This document shows positions 1 through 13,499 of a stretch of DNA of 64,000 nucleotides, in pieces. A model generated the notes under the pieces. It saw only the letters and a program-made list of their open reading frames with translations, was not told the origin of the DNA and did not search any database. Both the position numbers and the translations under genes were made by a program. How positions within the stretch are numbered: the stretch's first letter is position 1; the number at the start of each line of letters is the position of its first letter. This DNA comes from Diphasiastrum complanatum. Taxonomy: Eukaryota > Streptophyta > Lycopodiopsida > Lycopodiales > Lycopodiaceae. The DNA is taken from the NCBI GenBank assembly GCA_029204225.1, contig CM055095.1, positions 75,407,672 through 75,471,671 of the forward strand, written 5' to 3'.

Positions 1-130
1 GCTTAAAAAGAACTCAAAGGGCTCGTAAAAGAAAGACAACCCGATAATTCTAGAACTAAGCACATGTGTGCCGTTGAGATAAGAAAGCACTGTATAAGTC
101 AATCATTGTTATTTTAACTCTCTTCCTCAA
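1..130 (-). repeat. probable LTR edge and polypurine tract of the first copia element
   Basis: Read on the minus strand, a purine-rich stretch (GAGGAAGAGAG, about 119-130) follows the RNase H end of the neighbouring pol frame. This is where the polypurine tract and 3' LTR start are expected. The copia fragment ending near 52600 has a similar GGAAGAGAGTTAGAA at the equivalent place, which supports the reading. The LTR would occupy 1-118 and run off the window, so its other end cannot be seen. Confidence 0.35.
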
Positions 131-210
131 TGATCAACGTCTCTCTTTATTTTAGAGTTTACTCTATTCATGGAACATACCTCCATGATAGTATTACAAG
201 TAAAGGCTTT

Positions 211-1848
211 CTACATAACTAGATCAAAGCCAAGTTTGGCTCTAAAAGTCTCAAACTTTTCTTTACTTAAAGCTTTCGTAAATATATCAGCAACTTGTAA
301 TAATGTAGAACAATGTACAATACTTATATCTTCGGATTGTAGCTTCTCATGCACGAAGTGATATTTTACCTCAATATGTTTTGTCCTTGTGTGAAAGATA
401 GGATTCTTAGCCAATTGTATTTCACTTTGACTGTCACAGAAAATAACAGAAGGATTTACCTATTTCATGCCAATCTCACATAACAACTTAAGTAGCCAAA
501 CAGCTTTCTGGGTAGCAGAACTCAACACTTTATATTCAGCTTCCGTAGAAGAAAGAGAAATAGTATCTTGCTTCTTGCTAGACCATGAAAAACAACCGCT
601 ACCAAAATTGAAGGCATAACCTGTTGTTGACTTTCTATCATCTATACTTCCTGCCCAATCAGCGTCAACATAACCCTGCAACTTAGGTAAAACACTTTGT
701 CTTTTGTAAATTAGGCCAAGGTTAGGTGTACCCTTTACATACCTCAAAATCCTTTTCACAGCTTTCCAATGGTCCATAATGGGTGATGACATGAATTGAC
801 TAATCAAACTTATAGCATAGCAGATATTAGGATGTGTAGTCATAAGATATATCAAACTCCCAACTAGCTGACGAAATAGAGTAGCGTCAACATATGCGCT
901 ATCATCAATACGAGATAATTTCTTACCAGCTTCTCAAGGGGTGATGGAAGGTTTTCACTCTGTCATGTGAAATCTCTCCAATACCTTGCCCACATACTTG
1001 GTTTGACATAACTTGATATCACTGCCAGTTTGCCATACTTCAACACCCCAACAGTAGTGCATAAGATCTAAATCTGTTATCTCAAACTGCTTGCATAAGT
1101 TGGCTTTGATGGAACGAGTGAGGTTCTCGTCATTGCCCATGATAATGATATCGTCAACATAAAGTACAATCAAGGCAATGTTGTCATCGTTTATAAGAAC
1201 ATACAGATTTGGATCTGAATTTGTTCTTACAAAACCATGAGAAAGAAAGTAATTGTCAATGCATCCATACCATGCGCGTGGCGCTTGCTTAAGGCCATAA
1301 AGTGCTTTGTGTAGTTTACATACCTTCTGTTCTTGCCCTTTTGCCATGAAGCCTTGCGGTTGGACCATGTAAACTTCTTCCTCTAAGTCACCATTCAAAA
1401 ATGCGAATTTCACATCCATTTGATGGATCTTCCACCCAAAATGAGATGCTAGGGCAATGATAAGGCGTAGCGTAGTCCACTTAGCCACTGGAGCAAATGT
1501 CTCTTCATAGTCAATTCCTTTGCTTTGCTCATAACCCTTCACTACTATGCATGTCTTATGCTTTGTTATCATGCCATCCGCATGAAACTTTGTTCTAAAC
1601 ACCCATTTATTGTCAATGGGTTTCTTTCCAAGTGGTAGATCAACTACCTCCCATGTATCATGCATGTGGATGGATTCCATCTCCTCTTCCATTGCCCTTT
1701 GCCACTCTTTGTGATCTTTTGCCTCATCAAAGGTTGATGGCTCTCGACACTTCAAAATGTCACTCATTAGGGCATATTTCACATGATAACGATCGGGAGA
1801 CTTCCTTTCCCGCGTTGATCTTCGAAAATTAGATTCATCATTCAACAT
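211..1848 (-). pseudogene. Ty1/copia pol remnant: reverse transcriptase and RNase H
   Basis: One minus-strand frame covers the linker before RT, the whole RT and the RNase H of a copia polyprotein. It would copy element RNA into cDNA. Visible motifs in order are ETFAPVAK, DVKFAFLNG, YGLKQAPRAWY, the catalytic LYVDDIII, then DADWAGSIDDRKSTTGY and SLSSTEAEY of RNase H, and the terminal TKHIEVKYHFV and ADIFTKALS. The frame is broken only by in-frame stops: TGA at 955-957, TGA a little beyond in the direction of reading (about 935), and TAG at 460-462. No frameshift was needed between the blocks. Gag, protease and integrase are absent, and a TAG lies 9 bases before the first Met. This is a 5'-truncated dead copy; the element class is secure from the motifs. 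Confidence 0.92.
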
Positions 1849-1849
1849 C

Positions 1850-2000
1850 GAAACATTCTATATGTAACATAATACATTAAATTATAAATACCAAAATCGA
1901 AATCGTAAAACCATTAGTAATTACTGAATCCTAATCACTGATATTAGATAATCGACTAACATTAATATTATCATTTATTATTTCTAACACCCCCTTTAAA
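1850..2000 (-). repeat. 3' LTR start with polypurine tract (minus strand)
   Basis: On the minus strand TTTAAAGGGGG (1990-2000) is followed at once by TGTTAGAAATAATAAATGAT. A polypurine tract directly followed by TG is the normal start of a copia 3' LTR. The LTR can be followed only to about 1850, where the pol remnant of a different element begins, so it looks truncated. No matching 5' LTR was found in the window. Confidence 0.5.
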
Positions 2001-3160
2001 TGATAATGTGAAAAACATAACATGACATGAAGTAGAATGGAAAAAATTGCAACAAAATACAAAATGTTGCTTGCTGCCCAAAACTTCATGTAGCCAAAAA
2101 AACTCCAAGTCGAAGTAGTTGAACTAGCCGAAATCTCAGCCCCAATCATGCTCGATGTAGAAGAGATGTAGAATACGAAGAGCGGTAGCATCAAGTCAAA
2201 GAGTGAAGACAAGCATGCTCCATCCAAAGTAGGTAACCAAAAAACCAGCCACAAGCCGAAATATGGATTTGCAATCCATCAATGGTTCCCACATGATTCC
2301 ATAAGTCTTCTTACCACAAGAAACATAAATAAGAGTATGATACTCTTTTACCATCACATCCTCCCGAATCTTACTATCAATGATCTACTCACCAACACTA
2401 GGTAAGGCCACACCGTCATTATAAGAAGTAAGCATCAAAACAGGAAAATCAGCATAAGGTAGTGATTTTGGTGAGGCATGTGTGTTTTCTCCAAGGTAAA
2501 AAGATGCTTTGCTATCCCGCAAAGACTCGGATGGCCAAAAGAGACTGTAGCAGGCTGTCAACAACCACAAAATCACCAGCACTTTGCTATCCAAAGTGTT
2601 CCAAATGTGGACCTTGGTGTCCAAAAACCTTCCGTGGGTCGTTCCTAATGCATAATAGGATGCTCACGATGTAACATAGGCTGAAAATGATCAATAAACC
2701 ATGGTTGAATCTGCTATCTACCATCTTCAAGAAAAAAAACCAACAGCTTGCCACTTTGAACACCCAAAATATCCAACAACACACCACTTTGAACCAATGT
2801 ACTAATTGACATGATTTTTTTCCCTCCTCCATTAGTGCAAAATGACTTCAAAAAATGCCTGATTTCAATCTTTTCCAAAACATTAACTTGAGAAGCTTTC
2901 TCATAAAGTTCTTCACTAATGCGTCCATCATTTGCAACAAATGGCTCAAGAGAAGAAGAATGCTCTACCATACCAGTATTCTGATGCAAACTTGTACTTG
3001 TAGAAAGACAATGATCAACCCAATGAAAGAGCTTGATCATCACGTTGATGCCAAACCTCAGCTTGAAACTCCATGAAGAATAATTGGTGCCATCCAACAT
3101 ATCTTCGTCCGAACAACTACAAATTGCTCTTAAATCTCTTGCCATAAGAACCAACCAAGA
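2001..3160 (-). pseudogene. gag-like internal region of a decayed LTR element
   Basis: This stretch precedes the polypurine tract at 1990-2000 on the same strand, so it is the likely internal region of that element. The minus-strand frame at 2714-3154 carries DGTNYSSWSFKLR, which resembles the conserved N-terminal block of plant copia gag proteins (family knowledge). The following residues do not continue as a recognisable gag. Further short minus-strand frames at 2385-2624 and 1931-2254 show no known domain. No protease, integrase or RT motif was seen, so this is a non-autonomous or heavily deleted element. The gag assignment rests on a single motif. Confidence 0.35.
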
Positions 3161-3651
3161 AGATAAAATTTTTCAAATCCTAAAAGACACAAAAACCAGC
3201 AAGTTATTAAATCAAAGTGCCAAGATCATTTTAACATTCAATATCCATATACAAGAAGAAGAAGGCGATGTTATCGTGATTGCATTTCAATCTACCAAAA
3301 AAAAAATTACAATACAATTAATAAATTATATGATCAATGATCATTGAACTTGAAACTTGAAACTTGATGTGAGTAAAAATAGAAGTGTAAGAGTTGAATG
3401 TTTACCTCTATGTCTGGGCCCCATCCTCCAAGGGCCAGCCTCCTCCGATGTAATATGAGTGAGTATCGTGTCAGGAGCATGCATGCAAGCGGCAATCTCA
3501 TACCTCCTCAAATGTAACAAATGTGTCCTATTGCGTGTGGGCCCTCCAGTGTAAGACTGATGACAGCATCTGCAACTCCATCTCTTCGTGCTCGATGTGT
3601 CATAGGCCACAGAGGGATCCCTATCCCGCGACATGGTGGCCCTCTCTCAAT

Positions 3652-3654
<3 letters not shown>

Positions 3655-3710
<56 letters not shown>
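3655..3710. repeat. compound microsatellite (TC)17(AC)11
   Basis: TC dinucleotides run from 3655 to 3688 and change without a break to AC from 3689 to 3710. Open frames across it are artefacts of the repeat. Confidence 0.97.
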
Positions 3711-3711
<1 letters not shown>

Positions 3712-3886
3712 ACTCTCGAGTGACGAGTCTCTAATATCTTTGTAGTATGTCCTAAACTCTAAATTCTAAGTTCTAACTAGTAACTCCTAAGTTCTAACTT
3801 CTAACTCAGTAGTAAGTAGTAAGTACCTACTACCCAGGTCCCACACCCCTCTTATAATGCACATGCCCCATACTGAACCCCATCAA

Positions 3887-4140
3887 GATTCAAAACACAC
3901 AGACACACACAACATATCACACACACACACACACACAAAATCTCACACACAAATTCACACAATCTCACAAACACACACACACACACACACTCACACTCAC
4001 ACACAATCACTCACACACACACACAACACACACAAAATCTCAAGACACACACACACAATATATCACACAATCACTCACACACACACACACACAAAATCTC
4101 AAGACACACACACTCTAACACACACACACGCACAATCTCA
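3887..4140. repeat. imperfect CA-rich low-complexity tract
   Basis: About 250 bp of interrupted CA repeats with recurring ACACAAAATCTCA-like interruptions. The interruptions recur at irregular spacing, so this is a degenerating dinucleotide array and not a clean higher-order tandem repeat. Confidence 0.9.
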
Positions 4141-4142
4141 AT

Positions 4143-5362
<1,220 letters not shown>

Positions 5363-5365
5363 ATA

Positions 5366-5377
5366 TGGTATCTGAGC
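5366..5377 (+). other. primer-binding-site-like sequence
   Basis: TGGTATCTGAGC follows ...ATCACATA. It differs by one base from TGGTATCAGAGC, the sequence complementary to the initiator tRNA-Met 3' end that copia elements use. It lies only about 30 bp before an LTR-like TGTTAAAAT at 5409, so if real it belongs to an element with almost no interior. Confidence 0.35.
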
Positions 5378-5408
5378 ACCTAACAGAAGAGACCACATAG
5401 GGGTTAGG

Positions 5409-7244
5409 TGTTAAAATCACACAAGCTAGTTTGATATTTTCACTTGTAGATTGCATTGAGGCCATGTTGTGGGATGTCACACATGCCAAGAACATATAAT
5501 ACTTCTTCTAAGTCAAATCAATAACCTAGCTTTGGAATGGTACCTTTGGAATGAGGCCAAAATGTGCATAGATAGGCTAGAGAGATTCTAGGAGCTAAAG
5601 ATAGCAATTTTTATATTGTTTTGGATCTCAAGATTATGACACCCAATTAGGGTGGATCTTATGACCTAATAGGTTAAAAATTAGGTTTAGGTTATGGATG
5701 GATAAGAGGAAGCCCTAAATGAACTCTACAATTTGGCCCCAAATTCATGCAAAGAGGCTCACACGTGTGAAAGTACGCTCTGTTGTTGCCTGTGTACTGT
5801 ATCAGTACCTTCAAACTCATCTAATGATTACAAAAAAGACCATATGCCAATAGCAATCATGATTCAAATGATAGACAAAAGCTAGTCGTGAAGGAAGATC
5901 TCGATTTTACTCATAATTGGATGGATGATCCATCACATATTTATACATAAGTGCCTCATATTTGAGCATTTAGGGTTTCTTCTGATCCATCCATAAACTA
6001 AACCTAATTTGGCTCTAAATGGTACCTTTGCAATGAGGCCAAAATGTGCATAGATAGGCTAGAGAGATTCTAGGAGCTAAAGATAGCAATGTTTATATTG
6101 TTTTGGATCTCAAGATTATGACACCCAATCAGGGTGGATCTTATGACCTAATAGGTTAAAAATTAGATCTAGGTTATGGATGGATAAGAGGAAGCCCTAA
6201 ATGAACTCTACAATTTGGCTCCAAATTCATGCAAAGAGGCTGACACGTGTGAAAGTACGATCTGTTGTTGCCTGTGTACTGTATCAGTACCTTCAAACTC
6301 ATCTAATGATTACAAAAAAAACCATATGCCAATAGCAATCATGATTCAAATAATAGACAAAAGCTAGTCGTGAAGGAAGATCTCTATTTTACTCATAATT
6401 GGATGGATGATCCATCACATATTTATACATAAGTGCGTCATAGTTGAGCATTTAGGGTTTCTTCTGATCCATCCATAAACTAAACCTAATTTGGCTCTAA
6501 ATGGTACCTTTGGAATGAGGCCAAAATGTGCATAGATAGGCTAGAGAGATTCTAGGAGTTAAAAATAGCAATTTTTACATTGTTTTGGATCTCAAGATTT
6601 TTTCACCCAATTAGGGTGGATCTTATGACCTAATAGATTAAAAATTAGGTTTAGGTTATGGATAGATAAGAGGAAGCCCTAAATGAACTCTACAATTTGG
6701 CTCCAAATTCATGCAAAGAGGCTCACAAGTGTGAAAGTACGGTCTGTTGTTGCATGTGTACTGTATCAGTACCTTCAAACTCATCTAATGATTACAAAAA
6801 AAACCATATGCTAATAGCAATCATGTTGCAAATGATAGACAAAAGCTAGTCATGAAGGAAGATCTTGATTTTACTCATAATTGGATGGATGATCCATCAC
6901 ATATTTATACATAAGTGCCTCATATTTGAGAATTTAGGGCTTCTTTTGATCCATTCATAAACTAAACCTAATTTCTAACCTATTAGGTCATAATAGCCAC
7001 CCTAATTGAGGGTCAAGATCTTGAGATCCAAAACAATGTAAAATTTTCTAATTTTAGCTCCTAGAATCTCTCTAGCCTACTTGTGCACATTTTGGCCTCA
7101 TTCCAAAGATACAATTCCAAAGCAAGGTTATTGATTTGACTTAGAAGAAAGTATCGTATGCTTTTGGCACGTGTGAAATCCCACAACATGGCCTCAATGC
7201 AATTTACAATTGAAAATATCAAACTAGCTCGTGTAATTTTAACA
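5409..7244. repeat. LTR-derived foldback: inverted 313-bp arms around tandem 482-bp units
   Basis: The block 5409-5721 on the plus strand matches the reverse complement of 6932-7244, giving arms of about 313 bp that both begin TGTTAAAAT when read inward. Between them, near-identical units start at 5541, 6023 and 6505, a period of 482 bp. Each unit also contains an internal inverted pair (AATTAGGTTTAGGTTATGG and its complement near the unit end) and a minus-strand TATA-like TATAAATATG. The right arm abuts the polypurine tract of the minus-strand copia pol beyond 7250, so at least that arm is its 3' LTR. The whole could be one large palindromic LTR bounded by TG and CA, or two LTRs of the same family inserted head to head and then amplified. 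Confidence 0.85.
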
Positions 7245-7256
7245 CTCCTCACAGCT
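7245..7256 (-). other. polypurine tract of minus-strand copia
   Basis: Minus-strand AGCTGTGAGGAG is followed immediately by TGTTAAAAT, the start of the LTR arm at 7244. It lies just past the last RNase H codons, the expected place. Confidence 0.6.
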
Positions 7257-7259
7257 AGT

Positions 7260-10200
7260 TTGTAGATAGCATAGACTTGCTTATCAACCCAAGGGCTGAC
7301 CTTGACTTTACAAATGAAGCTCTTTAAAGTGGTCTAGTGAGGATATTAGCAACACATTCACTACTTGCCACATGCTCCAAAGATACCTCCTTTGATTGCA
7401 CCTTTTCTCTCACAAAATGATGAGAGATCTCAATATGCTTTGATCATGCATGGAAGATTGGGTTGGTTGCAAGATGTTGGGCTGAAATGTTGTCATTATA
7501 AATGATTGGAACCACATCTAAACTCATGACTTCAACTCCTCTATAGAGAACTCCATGATCGAGAGTGCCCGAGAGGTATCTCAAGATCATTTTTGCACTT
7601 TTCCAATATGTATGACCAATGGATCTTGCATATATTGACTTAGCCTACACAAGCATAGATTAGGCCTAGTTATGGTGATCCACATTAAGGAGCCTATAAT
7701 TTGCCTATAAAGAGTGATTTCCATAAATGATGCTTCATCACTTTTATTGAGCACTTTTATATTTTGCTCCATTGGTGTTTCTGTATGCTTGCAATCTTGC
7801 ATCTTAAATCTATTGAGCAAAATTTGAGCATGCTTAGATTGACTAATGAAGATAAAATCTGGACCTCTAAGTAGTTCTATGCCCAATTTAAAGTGAAGTT
7901 GACCAAGATCTACCATCTTAAACTCTAGAGAGAGATTTATCTTGGTTTTCTCTACGACATCAATGTTACCACCACCAAGTATGATGTCATATGCATAAAT
8001 TAATAAAAGTACAATGCCATTTACATCAAACTTTATGTACAGGTTTCACTTTGAGTGAATCCAATAGAAACTAGAAAACCATTGAGTCTTGAATTCCAAG
8101 ACCTTGATGCTTGCTTCAAGCCACACAAGCTCCTTTGAAGATGACATACTTTACCTTCCATCTTGAGCAACTTGATGAAGCCTTGGGGTTGCTCCATGAA
8201 AATGTCCTCCTCTAAATAACCATTAAGTAATCCATTTGAACATCCATTTGGAAAAGCATCCAACCAAAATGTGAGGCAAGTGCTAGCTAGGAGTAACCTT
8301 ATTGTCACCATCTTGGTCACAGGTGCAAATGTTTCCTCATAGTCTATGCCCCTATCTTGGGCATATCCCTTGGCAACTAACCTTGCCTTGTGCTTGCTTA
8401 CACTTCCATCCATGTTTAGTTTTAGCTTAAAAACTCATTTACATCCAATCACATTCTTAAGTGGTCTATCAACAAGGATCCATGTGCCATTTTCCATCAA
8501 AGCATTGTATTCATCTAACATTGCTTGGAACCACTCTTTGGAACTTAATGCATCTTCCACAGATGAAGGTTCTTTGAAATTTGAAATGAGTGCAAAGAAT
8601 GAAGATGGATTACTCTCGGCTTGCTTGCCCTTGTCTTGGTATGTGAGCCTCATTAGCTGCATTCTTACCCAGGATGACCTTGTTGGAGTGATTGATACAC
8701 TTGGCTCTTGCTCCTTCTCAAGATCTTGATTATCTTGATCCTCGGTGACCTCGCTCTTGATAGGTGATTTGATTGAGCCACTAACAAGCTTATGCATCTT
8801 ATTCTCATCAAATATGACATCTCTAGAAACCACAAACTTTTTTGACGATGGAATGTATACCTTGTATCCTTTGCTTGCATTGCCATACCCAATCATGATC
8901 TCCTTGATTATTGATGGATCTCCCTTGGTCCTTGTCTCCAAAGGTGTATGCACATAGAAAATGCATCCAAAAACCATTGAGCTTCCTCCCATACAAGACT
9001 TCAATTGTGTTTTGCCTTCAATAGAGCTACATGGAACTCTATTCATCAAATGGTTAGCACAAGTGAGGGCTTCTCCCCAAAAAGACCTTGGTTAACATGC
9101 ACCAATCCTTAAAGCTTTAGAACATTCACATAATGTCCTATTCCTTCTCTCGGCTACTTCGCTTTGTTGAGGGGTATAGGGACAAAAAAGATCATTTTTA
9201 ATCCCCTCTAGATCACAAAAATCCTTAAATTTATTGGAGATATACTTTCCATTATCACTCCTAAAGTCTTGATCTTGTGATCATGATGCTTTTCGACAAA
9301 GGCTTTGAACTTTGGAAAAATTTCAAACACTAGTTCTTTAGATGTAAGCAAGAAAACCCAACAAAACCAATAATCATCAATCAATGTAACAAACATGGTG
9401 GCACCTCCATTAGACTTAGTACTTGCAAAGTGTACATCCAAATGTATCAACTCAAGCTGGGGAGTTAACTTTGTGATGGAGCTTGAGAATGCTTTCTTAT
9501 GTGCCTTTGAAAGGGCACATGTTTCACTTTCTCCTCTTTTTCCAAGGATCTTGGAAGTCCCAAGGCAAGCTCCTCCTTGCACATGACCTCCATTGAGCTT
9601 GAGTTGATGTGGCCAAGCCTTTTGTTCTGCAAATCATAGTTGGAAAACTTGGTCTCCTTGGCTAGCATCACAACATTAGCATCCACATAGGCATCTAGTT
9701 TAACAATCTTCCAAACCTTATGCCTCTAGCGATGATCTTGCCATCCTTCTTGATGTTACATGCATTTGTGGTGAACTCCACAAGAAATCCATTATCAAAG
9801 CAATTGACCTACACTAATCAAGTTCTTAGTGATGCTAGGAATGTAAAATACACCATATATCTTGATGTTCCTTGAAGATCCCAAGCATAAAGGTATTGAT
9901 CCTATGCCTTTTACCTTACAATCATAATCATTTGCTGTAAAAATTGACTTGATAGGACCATCATAGCCAGATTAGGTTGAAAAATGCTCTCTCTTACTTG
10001 TCATGTGGGAGCTAGCCCCACTATCTATCCACCAAGGGTTTTCTCCTCTCATGCTTGAAGATTGGAAACTGGACATCATGAGAGAGTCTTCATGTGAACT
10101 CTCCTCTGCAACCTTGACTTTAAGCTTGCTCTCTCTTGAAGCACTCAGAGACATAATGCCCCATGTTGCTACAATAGTAGCACTTGATCTTTGACTTGTC

Positions 10201-10770
10201 CTTCTTGGGCTTGCTTGAGCTTGGACTTGAAGATCCTTCTTGATCTTCACCTTTTGACTTGGTTCTTCTTGAATGCACCTCCTTTGCATTTTGATTTGAC
10301 TTTTCTCTTGATGAAAAGAGCCTTGTCATCTCCATCATTGAGGGAGAGCTTCTCCATCCTTGACTTGATGTGAGTTCTCCTACTCTCCTCGGCCATGAGG
10401 ACTCCTTGGAGATCTTCAAGAGAGGGCAACTTGCCCATGATTGCATAGCCTTGCACAAAGCTAGCAAAATCCACACTTAGTCCATTCATCAAAACGTATG
10501 AATGACCACTCTCTCCCTTGGCTTGAAAGCATCAAAGTATTTGGATTATCAAGGATAGAAACCTTGAACTGTTCTTAAATTTATATATTTTTTTAAGGGT
10601 TTCCCATGCTTCTTGAGTTGAGGTGCAAGCGCTTACCTCCTTAAAAAGCTCATTTGCTACATTCATTTTTATACAATGGAGGGCAATCTTGCACCTCGTC
10701 TTGTATTTTGTAGCTTTTTGAGGGTGAATAGGCTCATCCTCTGCACCACTCACAATATCCATAGATCTTT
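7260..10770 (-). pseudogene. Ty1/copia gag-pol remnant, nearly full length
   Basis: Read leftward from 10770, the order is gag (from about residue 30), zinc knuckle CYYCSNMGHYVSEC near 10150, protease NPWWIDSGASSHMTS near 10000, pre-integrase RLGHINSSS near 9620, integrase (FVTLIDDY near 9370, then a degraded third motif), integrase C-terminus and linker (8435-9049), RT with YEETFAPV (8033-8413) and the late RT block MVDLGQLHFKLGIE (7587-7916). The RT catalytic box reads IYAYDIIL near 7985, so one Asp of YVDD is lost. At least four frame changes and several stops occur, including TGG to TGA at about 8433. The DADWAG part of RNase H is deleted, while TKHIEIS-like residues survive near 7400. 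This is a dead copy of the CX2CX4HX4C gag type. Confidence 0.93.
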
Positions 10771-10792
10771 AGAATTAAAAGCATTCAATGTA

Positions 10793-11107
10793 TCATTTGG
10801 ATCCAAGAGATATGCATTTATGAAAGCCATCTCTCTTTTTTGGAAGCTTATCAAGAATATGTGCATAAGATGCACAGCCAAAAATCCGAACATATGTCAG
10901 ATTGGGCTTTCTACGCCACCATAGTTCGTGTGGTGTCATGTGAGGAACACCTGCTTTGCCTATCCTGATCTGGATATAGATAGTTGTAGCTACTGCTTCA
11001 CTCCATAGCACTCTTGGTACCTTCGAGTAGGCCATCATGCACCTTGCGGCTTCTATGAGTGTCCTGTACTTTCTCTTAGCCACACCATTGTGTTGTGGTG
11101 GGTATCC
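10793..11107 (-). pseudogene. copia integrase fragment joined upstream of a foreign gag
   Basis: The minus-strand frame begins PPQHNGVAKRKYRTLIEA, the copia integrase block around the third catalytic residue. The usual catalytic Glu of VAERKNRT is Lys here. It continues through LWSEAVATTIYI and FGCASYAHI to about 10793. The next 30 bases are non-coding, and then the gag of the following element starts mid-domain. Integrase upstream of gag cannot come from one element, so this is a recombination or insertion junction. The fragment is 5'- and 3'-truncated. Confidence 0.8.
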
Positions 11108-11245
11108 TTAAGTCAACGAACATTTGACCACTACTGAAGATGAAAGCAATGCATATGAAAGAATCAAAGGGAGTAGGTACACACTTAAGCCCTTCTATTA
11201 TTCATCCAATTAGCCTAAAAACTCATGATGAATTTTTAAAATTTG

Positions 11246-12043
11246 TGTGTATTGAGGACCTTGAAGAGATCTACCATGATCTACATGCATGAGAGTTTGC
11301 ACAAGTCTACCAAATCTATCTTGATCAACTCGGATTTTGATAGGCTATCAACTAAGATTTGGATCTAGGCAAGAGCTATTGTAAACAAAAAGTAATCATC
11401 CATCAAAGACAAGCCATTTCCATGCTCATACATGAAAAAACTAAGTGTTACTCAAGATTTTAGAGACATACAAACATCCTACTCTTGGGTAGAGAGAGAA
11501 AAACCAAGAGCTCTCGAGAAGCCTAGAGCATTCAATAAGAGAATTTGACTCAAAACAATTCTATCTCTCAAAAGTTTTCAAAAGTACAATGAGAGTCCAA
11601 ATCCATATAGTGGTACCTCAAGTTCCTAATCCATAAAGTAAGTGGTGACCTCTATAAATATGATTGGATCCATGATTTGTAGCTCTCAATTTGATTGGAC
11701 CTCAATAACCAATAGGATCAGGATTTTTTATGGTGCACCACTTAAAATTTTGCACTCCTACAATTTAGAACATCTATCAAGACCTCATAGGATTTGAGAT
11801 GGATGTCTATTTGCCTATTCTAATCACACATTTTGATTTCTACAAGTCATGAGAAGATTGAGGCCCAACCTCATGATGACACTTGACATGATTCTACTTG
11901 ACTTTTGTCTACTTTCACATTGCTTTGTAAAACAAGCTATTCTAAGGCATGAATTAGCTAATGCAAATAGGCGGGAACATGCCCTGTGATTTATATATGT
12001 ACATAAAAATAAAAATAATCAAGCTAAATTTTGCACATTTTCC
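11246..12043 (-). repeat. LTR related to the 15.7-18.4 kb element
   Basis: This stretch aligns in order with the LTR pair at 15717-16527 and 17622-18427. Shared blocks include the GAGGACC start region, GGCTATCAAC and CAAGAGCT, and the terminal TCAAGCTAAATTTTGCA. It is more diverged than those two are from each other. On the minus strand it would start TGCAAAATTTAGCTTG at 12043. No primer-binding site follows at 11245, so it is either a solo LTR or the LTR of an element whose interior was lost. Confidence 0.65.
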
Positions 12044-12359
12044 AGAGAACATAGACTTTTAAAAAAAATCAAATCTATAGTATCGACAAAAAATTCATTA
12101 GATATGCCTTTTAATGATGCTCTCATTAATCAGTACCAAAATATTTTCTAAAGTTCTTGATACCAAGACAATTTCTACTTAAAAATTTTAACTTTCAATG
12201 TTTTTGGCTGAAAATTTTGGAAATAGTATATTAAATATTCCTAAATTACTATGTTTTTAGGTTAATGTAATTAAATATATTTAGCTTCAAAACTTTGATA
12301 ACACTCTTTAAACAATCAAATATTCACATGTCTAATGTAGATGAATTTTTTCTCAAGAG
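12044..12359. other. no gene recognised
   Basis: AT-rich sequence without coding or repeat signals. Confidence 0.4.
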
Positions 12360-12535
12360 TTTTAGAGATTTAATTATGTGTGTGGGGTTTAGAATAATTG
12401 TCTTGAGTATAGGAGAATACATTTAGAATCTAAGATCTAGGGTATGTGTGTAGGATTTATTTTTTTATTAAGGGTATAGGATATAGAGTTTAGGATAAGG
12501 AATCTAAATTTTAGGACTGTGAAGAATTAGATTTG
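12360..12535 (+). repeat. degenerate telomere-like tract, part 1
   Basis: Recurring GGGTTTAG, AGGGTAT and GAGTTTAGG words resemble decayed plant telomere repeats (TTTAGGG). It is separated from the larger tract at 13500-14040 by an LTR fragment. Confidence 0.45.
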
Positions 12536-12559
12536 ATCTGATATTTTTATATATGCTCG

Positions 12560-13200
12560 AAATGCACTATTGTACAGTTAAATTAGATTTACAGTTTTTA
12601 GTTTACCATTTTTGGTAGTAATCGGGACTTGACTCGCAATTAATGTATTGGTCGGACGCTCGTCCCATAGCTGGCTACTTGGATTAGATGAGTAGCCACA
12701 TTAAAAGGAAATTAGTTTGTACACTATTATTTTTATGGCTTTTGCTATGCTCAAGAGCATGTCAAATGGACAAGTGCTGATTTAGTTAGATGACACTTGT
12801 CGAGACCATGCAGTTTGGGGCTTTTGCTATATGTACATTGTTTCTTTGTTATTTAGTAACTTTTGTTGTGCCATCTTTGAGAGCTTGAGGTACTTGAGCT
12901 ATGGTGGGTGTTACTAGATCTTTAAAAAGTTAACATGGTATTAGAGCGGTAGGGTGTTGCAGGTATGCACGATTTAATGGAGCCATTGTCGACATTTCTC
13001 ATCAAAAGAGCTAGAACGTGAGGTGTCTCAGGAGAGAGGACTCCATACGGGGGGTATAGGTAGTCCAGATGGCAAGGATCAACAAATATTCTTCAATCGA
13101 ATCTTTAGGGACACATTCAGAACGATCGGAATAAGATAATTTGTGAAGAAGTTGGAGAAAAACCTTGCAGATTTGATAAGTTTCTCCATGCTGGTCCTGC
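12560..13200 (+). mobile_element. 5' LTR end, primer-binding site and leader of a copia-type element
   Basis: About 640 bp align in order with 59040-59710. Shared blocks include GGCTACTTGG, GAGTAGCCACA, TTAGCTTGTACA, TAACTTTTGTTGTGCC and GAGAGGACTCCATACGGG. The match runs through an LTR end TTAACA at 12935, a primer-binding site TGGTATTAGAGC (12936-12947, one mismatch to tRNA-Met) and about 250 bp of leader. No gag follows, so only the 5' part of the element is present. Confidence 0.75.
12936..12947 (+). other. primer-binding site (tRNA-Met type)
   Basis: TGGTATTAGAGC follows the LTR end CA directly. One base differs from the consensus TGGTATCAGAGC, which the related copy keeps at 59461. Confidence 0.7.
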
Positions 13201-13499
13201 TATATATAACAACAAAATGTCATTTGGCTACTTGTCAAATATTTCCCCAATTGGCAATTTGAAGTACTTAACAAAACCCTAATTTTAATTGACTAGCTTC
13301 AATGTATCTCAATCAACCAATAGAAATAGGTCCGAATCTGATTTATCATTTCACCTACTTGCTAAAATTAGGTAAGACACTCCTTTTAGGCCTTATTGAC
13401 GTAAACAAATATATCTCTAACTTTAAATCTAGCTTTGGCCTCCAAATTGCCAAATAAAACCAACAAAACTAGTTGACAATTTTCACATGAAATATAGAG

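Noticed and set aside
3900..4140. Array-like spacing of CA blocks as a CRISPR-type array
   Set aside because: There are no constant repeats with unique spacers, and the context is eukaryotic.
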